Shown: positions 33,791-43,700 of the stretch, piece by piece
Numbering within the stretch: the stretch's first letter is position 1
How the letters are laid out: each line of letters starts with the position of its first letter
Source: Tribonema minus
Lineage: Eukaryota; Sar; Xanthophyceae; Tribonematales; Tribonemataceae
NCBI GenBank assembly: GCA_017506865.1
Contig: JAFCMP010000527.1
Location: forward strand, 248,001-312,000
Length of the DNA stretch: 64,000 bases
Reading direction: 5' to 3'
Notes under the pieces: model-generated
Databases searched by the model: none
What the model saw: the letters and a program-made list of their open reading frames with translations, nothing else
Told to the model about the DNA's origin: nothing
Position numbers and translations under genes: made by a program

Positions 33791-36700
33791 CTACGGAGGG
33801 GCCGGCGGTTCGGCGCTGGCCGGCGAGGGCCGCGGCACTTGCAACAGTGCGATGCGGCGGTAAGCGCTGACGTCGCCATCAGGGGCAATGACTGCGGTCC
33901 AGTTGTCGATCACGACACGTGTGAGCGCGCGCTGTAGCGCGAGGGAGGTGCTGCGGCGCCAGAAGGCAACGCGCTGCGCGAGATTGTAGCTGCCCTGCGA
34001 GCTCTGCGCGGCGAGTGCGTGTAGCAGCGCTTGGGTGTCGCGTGACATAGCGCCGAAGTGGTCAAAGGCTGCGGAAAATAGGGTGTGTGTAGTGGGGTCC
34101 AGGGCCCCTGAGACTATGTATGTGTCTATCTTTTCCTGCGAAGCCGATTCAAGCACGCGCTGCACATCGCGCGCGCCCCCCTGAGCCTGACGGAGGCGGG
34201 AGGGGCATGAGCTGTCACGTATGGTGACGTCTATGCAACAAGCTACTTCAAAGCCGCCGCGCAGTTTAGTGCACCGGCCTGCTGCTACCGCGTCGGCGCT
34301 CGGCTGCACTTTAGGGACTGGAAGGCAGACCTGGTTGCTGCCAAAGACGATGTCCATGAACTTGTTGAACCCGTGGCGCGCCGCGTAGCGGCGGAAGGGG
34401 GCAAGGGTGTCCCGGTCGAGACCGCGGAGGTGGGCCACCTGCTTGAGCAGCTGAAAGAGCGCGTCTGCGAGCAAGTTGTGTCGCGTGACGTTAAGCCCTT
34501 GTGTGCAGCGGCGCAGGTGGGCACCCGAGTCCACTGGTCTATGGCACTTGGGGCACCGCGCCACAGCGGGGGCGGGGCGCTCCACGCCCAGGTGGCGCCG
34601 CAGCGTCACGGTCTCGCGGAATTCCGGCGGGGACATGGTCTCCGCTGGGTCAGTGCTCGGCAATTGCGCCAAGAAACCCATGGCCCCCTTAGAGGCGCCG
34701 CTGCGCCACGCCGCGACTGCTTCCAACGCATTTGCTGCTTCAAGCCGACGCAGCTGCGTGGCGGCGAGCGCTGCGTCTAGCACCCGTGATAGCGCCGCTT
34801 GACGCCGCGGCAGCACGGCGGCCGGCGGGGCTGGGGCAGAGCCTGGCTCGCGCGCCACCGCTGGCGCAGCAGCGCGGCGCGCGCCGGCGCGAGTCCGCAT
34901 GCCCGGCCCCGCAGCTCCGCCTGCCCGTTGCAGCAGATCGCGCAGCGCCCGCCATGCGCCGTCGTCGTGGCGCCAGTCCTGGTACCAGACCGTGGGCAGG
35001 AGCAGTGCGAGGGCCGCTGCAGCCTCATCGCTGCCGCTGCGCAGCTGCTGCAGGCAGGTAGCTATCTGGGTGAAGGTGAAGCCATAGCGGGCATGCTCTA
35101 GGACGCGGCTGCGTGCCGCGACTGGAAATGCCGCCAGTGCCGGCCCCATGCACTGAGTCTCGAGGGAACGTGCAGCAAATGCGGCACATGCACGGGGCGC
35201 CGCGCCCAGCACGCCAAAGCCACCACTCCCCAGCCGCAGATGCACGCGTACCTGCTGATGTGCTGGTAGCGTCACTGGGGCCTCGCCACCCCAGTCGGCG
35301 CCGCGTACCCATGCCACTGCCGCCGCCCACAGAGAGGGCGGCGCCGCCGCCGCCGAAACCGCCGGCGGGCCGCGGCAATCGTCACCCACCGCCGGCGCGC
35401 CCTGGTGGGCCGGCGGCGTAAGACCCGCCGATGGCTCCTGCGCCAGCGCGGCCACGGCCGCTAGCGTGATGGCGTCGAAGCGCCGTAGCTCCTCGTGCGT
35501 GAGGGATGGCGCTGTATTGCGCGAGACATGCCCTGCGCGGGCGGGGACGGCAAGACGCAGAATGGAGAAGGCAGCCTGCACATCCTCCATCTGCACAAGC
35601 TCCGCAACCAGGCGGTCGGTGCCGGGGGCACGAAGGGTCGCCGCCACTTGCGCGCGCACGAAGCCCTCGGTGCCGACCGGCACCCCCATCAGCGTGATGC
35701 CGTCGTCACATACTGGTACGGGGACATTGGCGGCGGCAAAGACGGCGGCGGCGCGCTTGCGGGCGCCGCCTGAGGCCGGCACCAGCGCCGCGCATTTCGT
35801 GACGTTGACCTGAATGTTGAGCTCGCTCAGCGCCTGTTGTATGAAGCAGAACGCGCGGCCAACGTGGCCGAGCACCGGCGCGTCACAGCTGGGCGTCATG
35901 ATGGTGAGGTCATCGAGGTAGCCCGGAAGCGTCAGTTGCGGGAACTTGGCGCGGGCAGCCACCATGGTGCCGCGCAGTGCCAGCGCGAACAGCAGCGGCC
36001 CCAATGGGCCGCCCTGCTGCACGCCCTGTTGGGAGAGGATGATGGCGGCGTCGGCGTGCCCATCTAGGCCAAATTGTAGCCAAGGGGCCCGGCCGGGGCC
36101 GTAGATGTGCTCGACGTAGCCGTACAGGCCAGGCAGATGCTCGGCCACCGCGGTGAGGACTGCCGAGCGCGACAGCGCGTTGAAGGCATTACTGCCGTCA
36201 ATGGCAAGGAGCACGCCGCCGCACTCATGCGTGAGCTGCGCCATGAGCGCCACTCTCTTTGCGCCCCCCCGCGCGCCGACCCCAAACTGGCCAATTGGTT
36301 CCAGCAGCGCGGAGACGCGGTCCCGGGTGTCCGTGCAGAAGGTGCGGGCGAACAGGCGGCGGATGGTGTCGCCGCACGCGATGGGGCGCGCCTTCTCGCC
36401 CACAGCGCTGAGGCGCGCGGCCGCGTGAAGGCGCCAAAAGGGGGCGGGCAGCGCGGCGGGGGTGGAGTACACCGCGGTACCCAGCCACGCCAGCAGCTCA
36501 AGGAGCCAGTCAACCGTGCGCCCCGACGTGTGCGCCGTGTGCCGGACGCACTGCTGGAGGTGGGAGTTGCGCAGCCCAGAGGGACCGGCGGCCGAGCCAG
36601 GGTTGGCGGCGAGGATGGCCTCGCGTAGCCCGTCCGCCGTGAATGAAGCGCAGTTGAGTGGTGCCGGCGCCGCCAGCGCCGCCGCCGCCACCAAGCTGCG

Positions 36701-37969
36701 CGCCCGCGATGCCGCGGCATCCAGCTTCGCAGACGCATCGCCAGCTGGGTGTTTAGCCTGCAGTTTATGCAAGGTAGCGGAGTCGCGGGGGGCAGATGTG
36801 TCAGCACCCTCCGCCAGCAGCCGCGCGGCGCGCCCGACGCCGCCCGGCTGCCGCGCCGTCGCCGCCGCGCGCTCCCGCACTGCCGCCGCCGCCTCCGTCA
36901 TAGACCTAGCGCGGCGCGTGCACGCACGGGCGGCGCCGCGGCGGCAGAAGGCCAGCGCTGTGCGCGTGAGCAGGTCCAGGTCGCCTGCCACGAAGGCCGC
37001 AAAACGGTGCGCCCGCGGCAGGGAGCCGTCGGGTACAAGCAGCAGGCACGGCAGCAGATGCAGCAGCTTGCACCATGCACCGGCTGTGGCGGACGCCTGT
37101 GCCGCTGCCTCAACCCCGTGTGCCTGCGCTACCGCCGTCTGCGCTTCCCGGAGGCCCGCCAGCGTCGCCGTCAAGGCGGCTGTGAAGTCCGAGCGGTGCT
37201 CCAGGCGAATGCAGCGGCCGACCACCAGTTGCTGCTGCAGAACATAGTCAAAGGAGAGGTCGTCAAGCGCTGCGCGCGCGGGCGAGAGCGGCGCCAGCGT
37301 CCAGAGCGGAAGCGCGCTGCGCCATGTTGGCCCTGCCGCAGCCACAGCGGCAGCTGCGCGGGCGCCGGGGCCGCGCGCGCCGCCGCTGGCTGTAGAGAGG
37401 GGGAGGATGGGGGGCAGAGGCGCGACGCGGGGCCCGTGTGGCCGCTGCGTTGCGGCCGCCCCCCGGGACTTGTACAGGTGGTCGCGCTGGTGCAATTTCG
37501 TGCGCACGCACCCTGGCTCGCCGCACGAGGCGCATGCGCAGAGTAGCAGCTCGGGTTCCACGGCGTAGTAGGTGCCCGCGCCGGCTCGGTGGAGAGTCAA
37601 ACACTCATCGTCGACCGCCTGCATACGCGCGAGAAAGTCGGCAGGCACATTCGGATGCTCGCGGCGCTGGTGATCCGCCAGCGTCTTGGCGATGCGGCGC
37701 GCCAGCGCCAGCGACGCCGACGTCTGCGCCGTGAGCGTGTGCGCCTCCCCGTTCCGGCGGAGGCGCGGTTTGGGCACTGGCACCCGAAAGAGGCAGCCAG
37801 TGTCATATAAAGGGCAGCGCGGATAGATGGCAGCCGTTGCAGGCTGAGCGGGCGCCTGCACTGCCTCAGGCTGCGCAGGGTCTATGCCCGCCGCGGCAGC
37901 CGCTGCTGCAGCAGCAGCTGCCGCAATGGCCGCCGGTGCGGCTCCCCCTGAAGTAGAGTCAGACATCAT
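33791..37969 (-). CDS. Retrotransposon ORF2: reverse transcriptase and restriction-like endonuclease
   Basis: 1392 residues from ATGATG at 37969 to TAG. An Ala-rich leader is followed by two Cys/His clusters (about residues 52-110, CPLYDTGC...HQRREH; about 143-162, CASCGEPGC...HQRDH), likely DNA-binding zinc fingers. RT motifs are clear: LAIDGSNAFN (Asp near 591), GVQQGGPLGPLLFALAL, and YLDD at 684-687, so the catalytic aspartates are present. A CCHC knuckle follows (C1139, C1142, H1151, C1155). The endonuclease-like domain has FMDIVF (D1206) and IDVT (D1247). The protein would nick target DNA and prime cDNA synthesis from it. No apurinic-type endonuclease domain was seen. The start is 33 nt after the ORF1 stop, in the same frame. 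Confidence 0.88.
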   Translation of the reverse strand: MMSDSTSGGAAPAAIAAAAAAAAAAAAGIDPAQPEAVQAPAQPATAAIYPRCPLYDTGCLFRVPVPKPRLRRNGEAHTLTAQTSASLALARRIAKTLADHQRREHPNVPADFLARMQAVDDECLTLHRAGAGTYYAVEPELLLCACASCGEPGCVRTKLHQRDHLYKSRGAAATQRPHGPRVAPLPPILPLSTASGGARGPGARAAAAVAAAGPTWRSALPLWTLAPLSPARAALDDLSFDYVLQQQLVVGRCIRLEHRSDFTAALTATLAGLREAQTAVAQAHGVEAAAQASATAGAWCKLLHLLPCLLLVPDGSLPRAHRFAAFVAGDLDLLTRTALAFCRRGAARACTRRARSMTEAAAAVRERAAATARQPGGVGRAARLLAEGADTSAPRDSATLHKLQAKHPAGDASAKLDAAASRARSLVAAAALAAPAPLNCASFTADGLREAILAANPGSAAGPSGLRNSHLQQCVRHTAHTSGRTVDWLLELLAWLGTAVYSTPAALPAPFWRLHAAARLSAVGEKARPIACGDTIRRLFARTFCTDTRDRVSALLEPIGQFGVGARGGAKRVALMAQLTHECGGVLLAIDGSNAFNALSRSAVLTAVAEHLPGLYGYVEHIYGPGRAPWLQFGLDGHADAAIILSQQGVQQGGPLGPLLFALALRGTMVAARAKFPQLTLPGYLDDLTIMTPSCDAPVLGHVGRAFCFIQQALSELNIQVNVTKCAALVPASGGARKRAAAVFAAANVPVPVCDDGITLMGVPVGTEGFVRAQVAATLRAPGTDRLVAELVQMEDVQAAFSILRLAVPARAGHVSRNTAPSLTHEELRRFDAITLAAVAALAQEPSAGLTPPAHQGAPAVGDDCRGPPAVSAAAAPPSLWAAAVAWVRGADWGGEAPVTLPAHQQVRVHLRLGSGGFGVLGAAPRACAAFAARSLETQCMGPALAAFPVAARSRVLEHARYGFTFTQIATCLQQLRSGSDEAAAALALLLPTVWYQDWRHDDGAWRALRDLLQRAGGAAGPGMRTRAGARRAAAPAVAREPGSAPAPPAAVLPRRQAALSRVLDAALAATQLRRLEAANALEAVAAWRSGASKGAMGFLAQLPSTDPAETMSPPEFRETVTLRRHLGVERPAPAVARCPKCHRPVDSGAHLRRCTQGLNVTRHNLLADALFQLLKQVAHLRGLDRDTLAPFRRYAARHGFNKFMDIVFGSNQVCLPVPKVQPSADAVAAGRCTKLRGGFEVACCIDVTIRDSSCPSRLRQAQGGARDVQRVLESASQEKIDTYIVSGALDPTTHTLFSAAFDHFGAMSRDTQALLHALAAQSSQGSYNLAQRVAFWRRSTSLALQRALTRVVIDNWTAVIAPDGDVSAYRRIALLQVPRPSPASAEPPAPP

Positions 37970-38002
37970 TACGGTGGATGAGGGGAGCGCCGCACCGGCG
38001 GC

Positions 38003-39601
38003 TTACAGGCCCGAGGCGCCGCCGCCTCCCTCCGGTGCCGGCGGCTGGGCCGTCGAGGTGGAGAGGAAGCGGTCGGCGGCGGACTGACCTTGGGGCAGCC
38101 CGCGCGCGGGGCGTGCAGCGGGGGGTTCCGCCGCCGAGCCCGGCGTGCGCTCAGCAGCCGAGCGCTTGCGGCTGGCGCGGGGTGTGCCACTGTCGGACAT
38201 AAGCGCGCTGCTGTCACTGGCAGGCATGGGGGGCTGCCTACTGCGCGAAGGGGAGGCGCTGCAGTCGCTGCCGTGCCGAGCCGCTGGCGACGATGCGCGC
38301 CGACACCGCGAGCGCCCGCGTGAGCAAGAGTGCGGCGGCTGCCGCGGCGCCGCCGCTGCCTCCAGTGCCACCGCGGGGTCCGCCGCCGCGCTTGCGGCCG
38401 CTGCCGCTGCCGCGCTGGCAGCACCTACAGCAGGCGGCGGCGCGCCCGCCGCCGCCGCGCCTGCCGCCGCCGCGCCCGCCGCCGTTGCCCCGTCCGCCGC
38501 CACCGCCGCCGCAGCGCCAGCCGCTGCAGAGCTAGCCTCAAGGTCTCCCGCCACGGGCGTGGTGGCCACCGCGCCGGCGGCGTCCGCCGCCGGCACCGCC
38601 ACTCTCGCAGCGCGCGCCGCTTCCGCTGTCAGCTGCGCCTCGAGTCGAGCGGTCGCCGCAGCGTTGCGCACCTGCTCTCCTTCGCGCAGGCTCCGTTGCT
38701 GCGCCGCCAGCCGCTCCGCACAAACTTGCTCTGCCAGAGACCGGTCGCGATCGGCCTCAGCAGCCCGCTTTCCCGCCTCGGAGGCTGCCAGCAGCTTTGT
38801 CAGTGCCTTGACCTGCTGCTGCAGCCCCTTCCGCGCGGTCCTCCCCTCCAGGATGGCCCCCTGCAGCTGCTGAATGCGCTGCTCCTGGCCCAGCTGCGCA
38901 GGGTCCGCGTCGGCCGCCGGCGGCGGCGGCGAGGCGCCCGGCGACGCGCTCGCCAGCGCGGGCGTCGAGGCGGCGGCAGCGACCGTCGCGGCGGCGCCGG
39001 TCGCCGCCGGCGCTGGGGGGTGCGAGGCGGCGGCGCCGGTGGGCGCACGCTGCGTCGCGGCGGCTGCCGCCGCGGCGGCTGCAGCCGTGGCTACCGCAGG
39101 GGCACCGGCGGCTGTGCCAGTGGCGGCGGCTGGCGTGGTGCAGGCCGCGGGGAGCGTGGTGTGCGCGCGGCGCGTTGCCCGGCACTGCTGACCCGGGCGC
39201 GTGAAGTGCCGTCGCAGGCAGGACGGGCACGCTGTCAGATTGTCAGGGCCCAGCAGCCGCAGCGCTACTTTCGTGCCGTCCACCGCGCATAGGACCGAGT
39301 GCGCGAGTCGCCGCGCAACGCCGCGGACCACTGTTAGCTCCCAAACACCCGCGGCGCCTGGCGATGCCGCCGACGCCGGCGCCGCGGATGAGGCCGCACC
39401 GTTAATGCCTACGCCGCAGGTCTTCAGAGCGCTGGCCAGCAGCAGAAAGGCGGCGGAAGTGCCGCCGCCGCCCGCCCGCAAGCGCACCGGCGCGATGGGC
39501 ATGCCAGGAGCTGCGAGTGCGGGCGCAAGCAGCATTGCAAGCTGCGCTGCAGACCACGCCGCCGGCGCGCCGCGCACGGTGACCGTGAGCGGGGCGCTCA
39601 T
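38003..39601 (-). CDS. Retrotransposon ORF1: zinc-knuckle and coiled-coil RNA-binding protein
   Basis: 532 residues from ATG at 39601 to TAA. The first 115 residues may form an RRM-like fold (uncertain; beta-type pattern around VTVRGAP and WELTVVRGVARR). A Cys/His cluster follows (C125, C128, H132, C140). A long Ala-rich linker leads to a strong coiled coil at about residues 237-335 (QRIQQLQGAILEG, LQQQVKALTKLL), then Ala- and Ser/Arg-rich segments. This is the usual ORF1p plan: an RNA-binding part plus an oligomerising coiled coil. The 11 codons between its TAA and the ORF2 ATG contain no other stop. Confidence 0.8.
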   Translation of the reverse strand: MSAPLTVTVRGAPAAWSAAQLAMLLAPALAAPGMPIAPVRLRAGGGGTSAAFLLLASALKTCGVGINGAASSAAPASAASPGAAGVWELTVVRGVARRLAHSVLCAVDGTKVALRLLGPDNLTACPSCLRRHFTRPGQQCRATRRAHTTLPAACTTPAAATGTAAGAPAVATAAAAAAAAAATQRAPTGAAASHPPAPAATGAAATVAAAASTPALASASPGASPPPPAADADPAQLGQEQRIQQLQGAILEGRTARKGLQQQVKALTKLLAASEAGKRAAEADRDRSLAEQVCAERLAAQQRSLREGEQVRNAAATARLEAQLTAEAARAARVAVPAADAAGAVATTPVAGDLEASSAAAGAAAAVAADGATAAGAAAAGAAAAGAPPPAVGAASAAAAAAASAAADPAVALEAAAAPRQPPHSCSRGRSRCRRASSPAARHGSDCSASPSRSRQPPMPASDSSALMSDSGTPRASRKRSAAERTPGSAAEPPAARPARGLPQGQSAADRFLSTSTAQPPAPEGGGGASGL

Positions 39602-39665
39602 GTCACCAGCGCGGGTGATGCGCAGGCGGAAGCCGCTGAAGCTGAAGTCAGCGGAGTCGCCGGCG

Positions 39666-39677
39666 TAGTTGAAGTTG
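39666..39677. repeat. Target-site duplication, 5' side of the full-length retrotransposon
   Basis: TAGTTGAAGTTG, identical to 33717-33728. Confidence 0.75.
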
Positions 39678-39697
39678 GAACCCGATCCCGGACGACG

Positions 39698-39990
39698 ATG
39701 GTCCCTGTGCTATGACTTGCGTGTGGTGTAGGCACATATGTACAGTATATGTAGAGGTGCCTACATGTTGTGCAAGCGCAAACTGTTATATTCAGTCAAC
39801 AGTGCCAGCTGAGTGAGAGCAAGTATATCCACTTCGACCCAGGCACCTACCTGATGGTTCCTGTGCTGTGACACTTGCGTGTGGCGTAGGCACATACAAG
39901 CAGGATGAAGAGGTGCATATGTAGTGTGCAAGCGCATACATATATACTCATGCCAGTCGACAACAAGTGCCCAGCTGGGCACTGTATCCT
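39698..39990. repeat. Tandem duplication of about 155 bp beside the retrotransposon
   Basis: GATGGTCCCTGTGCTATGAC...GCGTGTGGTGTAGGCACATA (39698) recurs as GATGGTTCCTGTGCTGTGAC...GCGTGTGGCGTAGGCACATA (39851). Both units continue with matching blocks (GAGGTGC, TGCAAGCGCA, GTGCCAGCTG/GTGCCCAGCTG). The units have diverged. No coding potential is seen between the retrotransposon and the ISOC-like gene. Confidence 0.7.
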
Positions 39991-40750
39991 TCCCATACTG
40001 CAAGGAATCCAGCAAGAAAGTGAGCCATGGCTTTTGAGCCATGATGCGAGTCCAGTCATGACAAGTCACGAGCATGCGTTTGTGATGTCTAGCACACACA
40101 TATGCATTCAGCTCCTACGTTGTACTTGAACACTGGCTGCACTGCGTGTAAAACACCAATAACACCAAGCCTGTGTGCCGGCGTCATGGCATTTAGGGTG
40201 CACCACACAAAATGGCAGTAACAGAAGAGGTCAAACAAAAGACAGCATTCGTTGAGCAAGGCTCAGTGCTGAGGCGAACGTGCAGTAGCAGATTCCGAAG
40301 TCATCACTTGGCATGACGATCAAGCAGTTCAAGCCATTGCAACAAGGCGCATGACGCAATGCATGACTGTAGCGCGGCGTCCTGTATTGTGAGATACTGC
40401 AAGGAGGCAGGTTTGCACATGCAACCATCACATCAGCGCAACATCGTCGTCTTCTGTTTAGTGACAATGCTCAGCGTGCCAGTGCTCAGCTGCAGGGCCG
40501 CTGATGCTCAGGCCACACCACCTCCCCCGCCGTATACTTGGTACCACATACTCTTTTTTTCAAAAACGCAGTGTTTGTATGCACAATGGCATGCACTGTT
40601 GCTCTAAGCATGACTGAACACAAACAAACTGTGGTCTACAGCAACACAAGCCCCTGGGCCATCGTGGCCTGCCCTGGGAGCGTCACTCCCAATTGTGATC
40701 CAATACGAGGGCTTCGGTTTGAAGTCGTGCCTGGCTGCACAACGGGCGCT
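39991..40750. other. Intergenic; 3' region of the isochorismatase-like gene
   Basis: No gene is recognised. The stretch lies between the retrotransposon flank and the stop codon of the minus-strand isochorismatase-like gene and should contain its 3' UTR. Confidence 0.35.
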
Positions 40751-43700
40751 TCAAAGCGATGCCATGTTGGCAAAAGCTTGGTCAGGGGACTTGGCGTGCT
40801 CCTTGACGAGTGCCGATACCTTGCGGAAACTGTTGAAGTTGAGTGAAAACATGCGCAGCAGCAGCGGCGGCAGTGGTTAGTGCAGGCGCGTCACAAGTGC
40901 CAAAAGATGTCAGAACAGATGCCAGCGGATGCAAGGGCTTAGCTATCGTTGTGCCAGCGGGCAGGGCAGAATGCTGCATGCGCAAGTGCATGAGAGAACC
41001 ATTCACGCGATGCATCAAACAGATGACGCAAAGCTTTAACTCCAATTGTTGTGAGCGTTGCTCCCGTTGAGCAGCTGCGCTGGACCAGCATTTCCAAACA
41101 GCATGGAACAGTGCATCTGCAATGAAATCCCTATTGTGCAGCTGCTTCAAGTCGAAACGTGCACAGGAGTGGCAGAAGATGACTGATTTGCATCGCATAC
41201 CTTGAAGCACTTTAAAATAAGAAAATGCAGCTTAGCTCTGACATACTGGTGTGACCCTGTCTGCGTCAACACCCCACGGCTACATCACGTCAGCGGCAAC
41301 TCGGTCTCCGATAGCTACTTCTTTATGTCAAAGGTGCCACAAGTAGCAGCAAGCGCTTGAGGAGAGCATACGTTAAAAACATGTGTTGAAGTAGTCAAGA
41401 GGAGCGTCACCTGGGGTTGTCGGCGGTCTCCATCATCTGGAATGTGACGGACTCAGCAGTGGTCAGGAATGCGCCAACCTGCAAGAAAATAAAGCATCAA
41501 GCAAATACCGTGTCTCGTGCTTCAGGTGCCAACAGCATCCGCAGGTGGGTTCACACACTTGTGTGCAGCTCGACCTGGGACATGTGTGCTGTCGCTGGGT
41601 GCTGTCAAGTAATTGAGGAAGTTGAGGACAACACAGCTGCTGTTTGGAGTACTTGAGGCGGCATAGGCGCACTGCACCTGCATACATTGTCTACTGTAAC
41701 ACCCGCTTCAACTACTTCTATTTTATAGAAGTATAGCATACAGCACTGATTGAATGCACAGCAAAGCGCACAATTGCCAAGCAACGACTGGTGCAGGGCG
41801 CAGTATCACCATACCTTGTGCACGCCCGTCAGTGTGACAAGAGTCTTTGGTGTACTTTGTATCTGCATATGCGCATTTCATCTTACCCTAAATTAGCGCA
41901 ATGAGCTTGCATGTGCGTGCTGTCCCACCTGCTGCATGCGGCGGAGCGCCACAGCCCTGTCCAGTGGCCTCTGGCTGCTGACGCCGTCCACCACCACATG
42001 GACAGAGTACCTGAACACGCAAGAAAGCCCAGTCAGTGAGTGTTGGTTATAGTTGGTTATATAAATAGTCGTTGCAACTGGAATGCACTGGACGTTGCAC
42101 TGATGATGCAACCCTGACCCTAACCCTAACCCTAACCCTGGCTGCTGATGCCGTCGACTACCACATGCACAGAGGTTATAGTCGCTGCGACAAATGCACA
42201 GAACATCGCATCATTAGTGCACCCGCGTGTACAGGTATCTGCCTAACCCTAACCCTAAGAGCAGTCACGGCAACCACTTGGAGTGCTGCACGCATGTCCA
42301 GTCCTGTCTGGAGCTCAAATCATGTACTCTATTGGTGATGTTGCCCAATGCACATGTACACAAAACAATTGCCAGTACATCCAGTAGTGTTTGTTGAAAA
42401 CCTTCCACCAGTGTTTGCTCATGCATTCTGTCAGCACAGCCTTTGTGCCGCCAACAAGTGGTGATGATCATCTATGTAACCACTTCCCACAATGCATGTC
42501 TGTAGTGTCTATCATCCATGACACCCATATGAATGTGAGTCCTGCCGCAGCCTTCCGCAGCGTTCCTCAAAACCCAGCACTGCCCAATCCTAGCGTTACT
42601 TTGATGTCGAACCTGTCTGCGTGTTTTGCATTCGCTTCGCGGTCACATATCCCCAGCGCAAGCCCAGAGTCTCAATACAATACCTGTATTGTACAAGAAC
42701 GTGAAATCAACTCCGGATATCATGCAACCGGTCAACTTTTGCCCACCAAGTGCAGAGGGCCAGGTTGCAGGCATACAATGTACTTTGAAGTATATGATTG
42801 TTCAGGTCTTGCTGTTGCGTTAGTCTCATTTAAGTGCTACTGGAAACGACTCACACTCATTGACTCTTGGTTGGGTCGCTGATGCTCCCACATCATTATG
42901 ATTTCTCGTTGCTCACCCGTTCTGCATGAGGTCCAGGCACGTCTGCAGCACACACACGTGGGCCTCAATGCCACAGAGTATCACAGTGTCGCGCTGCAGC
43001 TGCAATCCGCTGGCAATGGCGGCAAGCACAGTCGCACACAGGAAAGAGTCACACAAATGCAGCCCGCAACAAAGTCGCTGCACCAGAGGGCTGCGCAAGT
43101 GCCAACATCATGCAACATCAAGGAAGTGCAAAGTTCGGCTCAGCAGACGGCTGCAGTAGTGTGATCATGATGGAGCAGTGAAGCTGATGAAGCTGCAACA
43201 AACACCAGAGCGAGCTTGCGAAAAGCATCATGGGGACTGCTGTAAGAACTTCCAAGTGCAGCTCTGCAAACCACCCATTCGTCTATGCTGTTATCTGATT
43301 GTCCTGCAGAGTGTGAATATGCCCACTGAGGTTTGCCTTTTCGTGACGGTGCTTTGTCTGTTTGTGTGGCAAAGCTTTAATGGTGCTTCAGCAAAACAGT
43401 AATCCCTGCTGAACAATGAAAGTCTGCTGCTTCAGAGCTGTGCCCTTGCTCTGCGTGTACACAGCTGTACTTGTCCCCAGTGATCTGAATCGTGTCTCTA
43501 CAGTAGTCATCACTACAGCATAGGGTCAAACGCTACTAAAGTAGTGTATAGCTTGCACTCACGTGTTGAGCTGTGCCATGTGCGCCTGCACCTCGTCTGT
43601 CCACATGCTGAACTTCTGCTTGGCAAATATGGGCACCGCTGGATGCGAGTTCACGGCACCTAGCTGCAGCTCGGGTACGCTCGGCAGCAGCACGCGCGGA

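Larger units (their letters stand above)
33729..39665 (-). mobile_element. Full-length, apparently intact two-ORF non-LTR retrotransposon
   Basis: A 5.94-kb GC-rich element is flanked by the 12-bp direct repeat TAGTTGAAGTTG. It has a 5' UTR of about 64 bp, ORF1 (38003-39601), ORF2 (33791-37969) and a short 3' UTR of about 62 bp ending ...GGACATAATATA without a poly(A) tail. Neither frame is broken, so insertion looks recent. The domain order (N-terminal zinc fingers, RT, CCHC knuckle, restriction-like endonuclease) places it with the early-branching RLE lineages (R2/CRE/NeSL/Hero-type or Dualen-like), but I cannot assign the clade. GC content is far above that of the surrounding introns. Confidence 0.85.

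Noticed and set aside
34373-39668. Numerous plus-strand open frames across the retrotransposon
   Set aside because: Open only because of about 70% GC and codon bias of the opposite strand; no recognisable domains.
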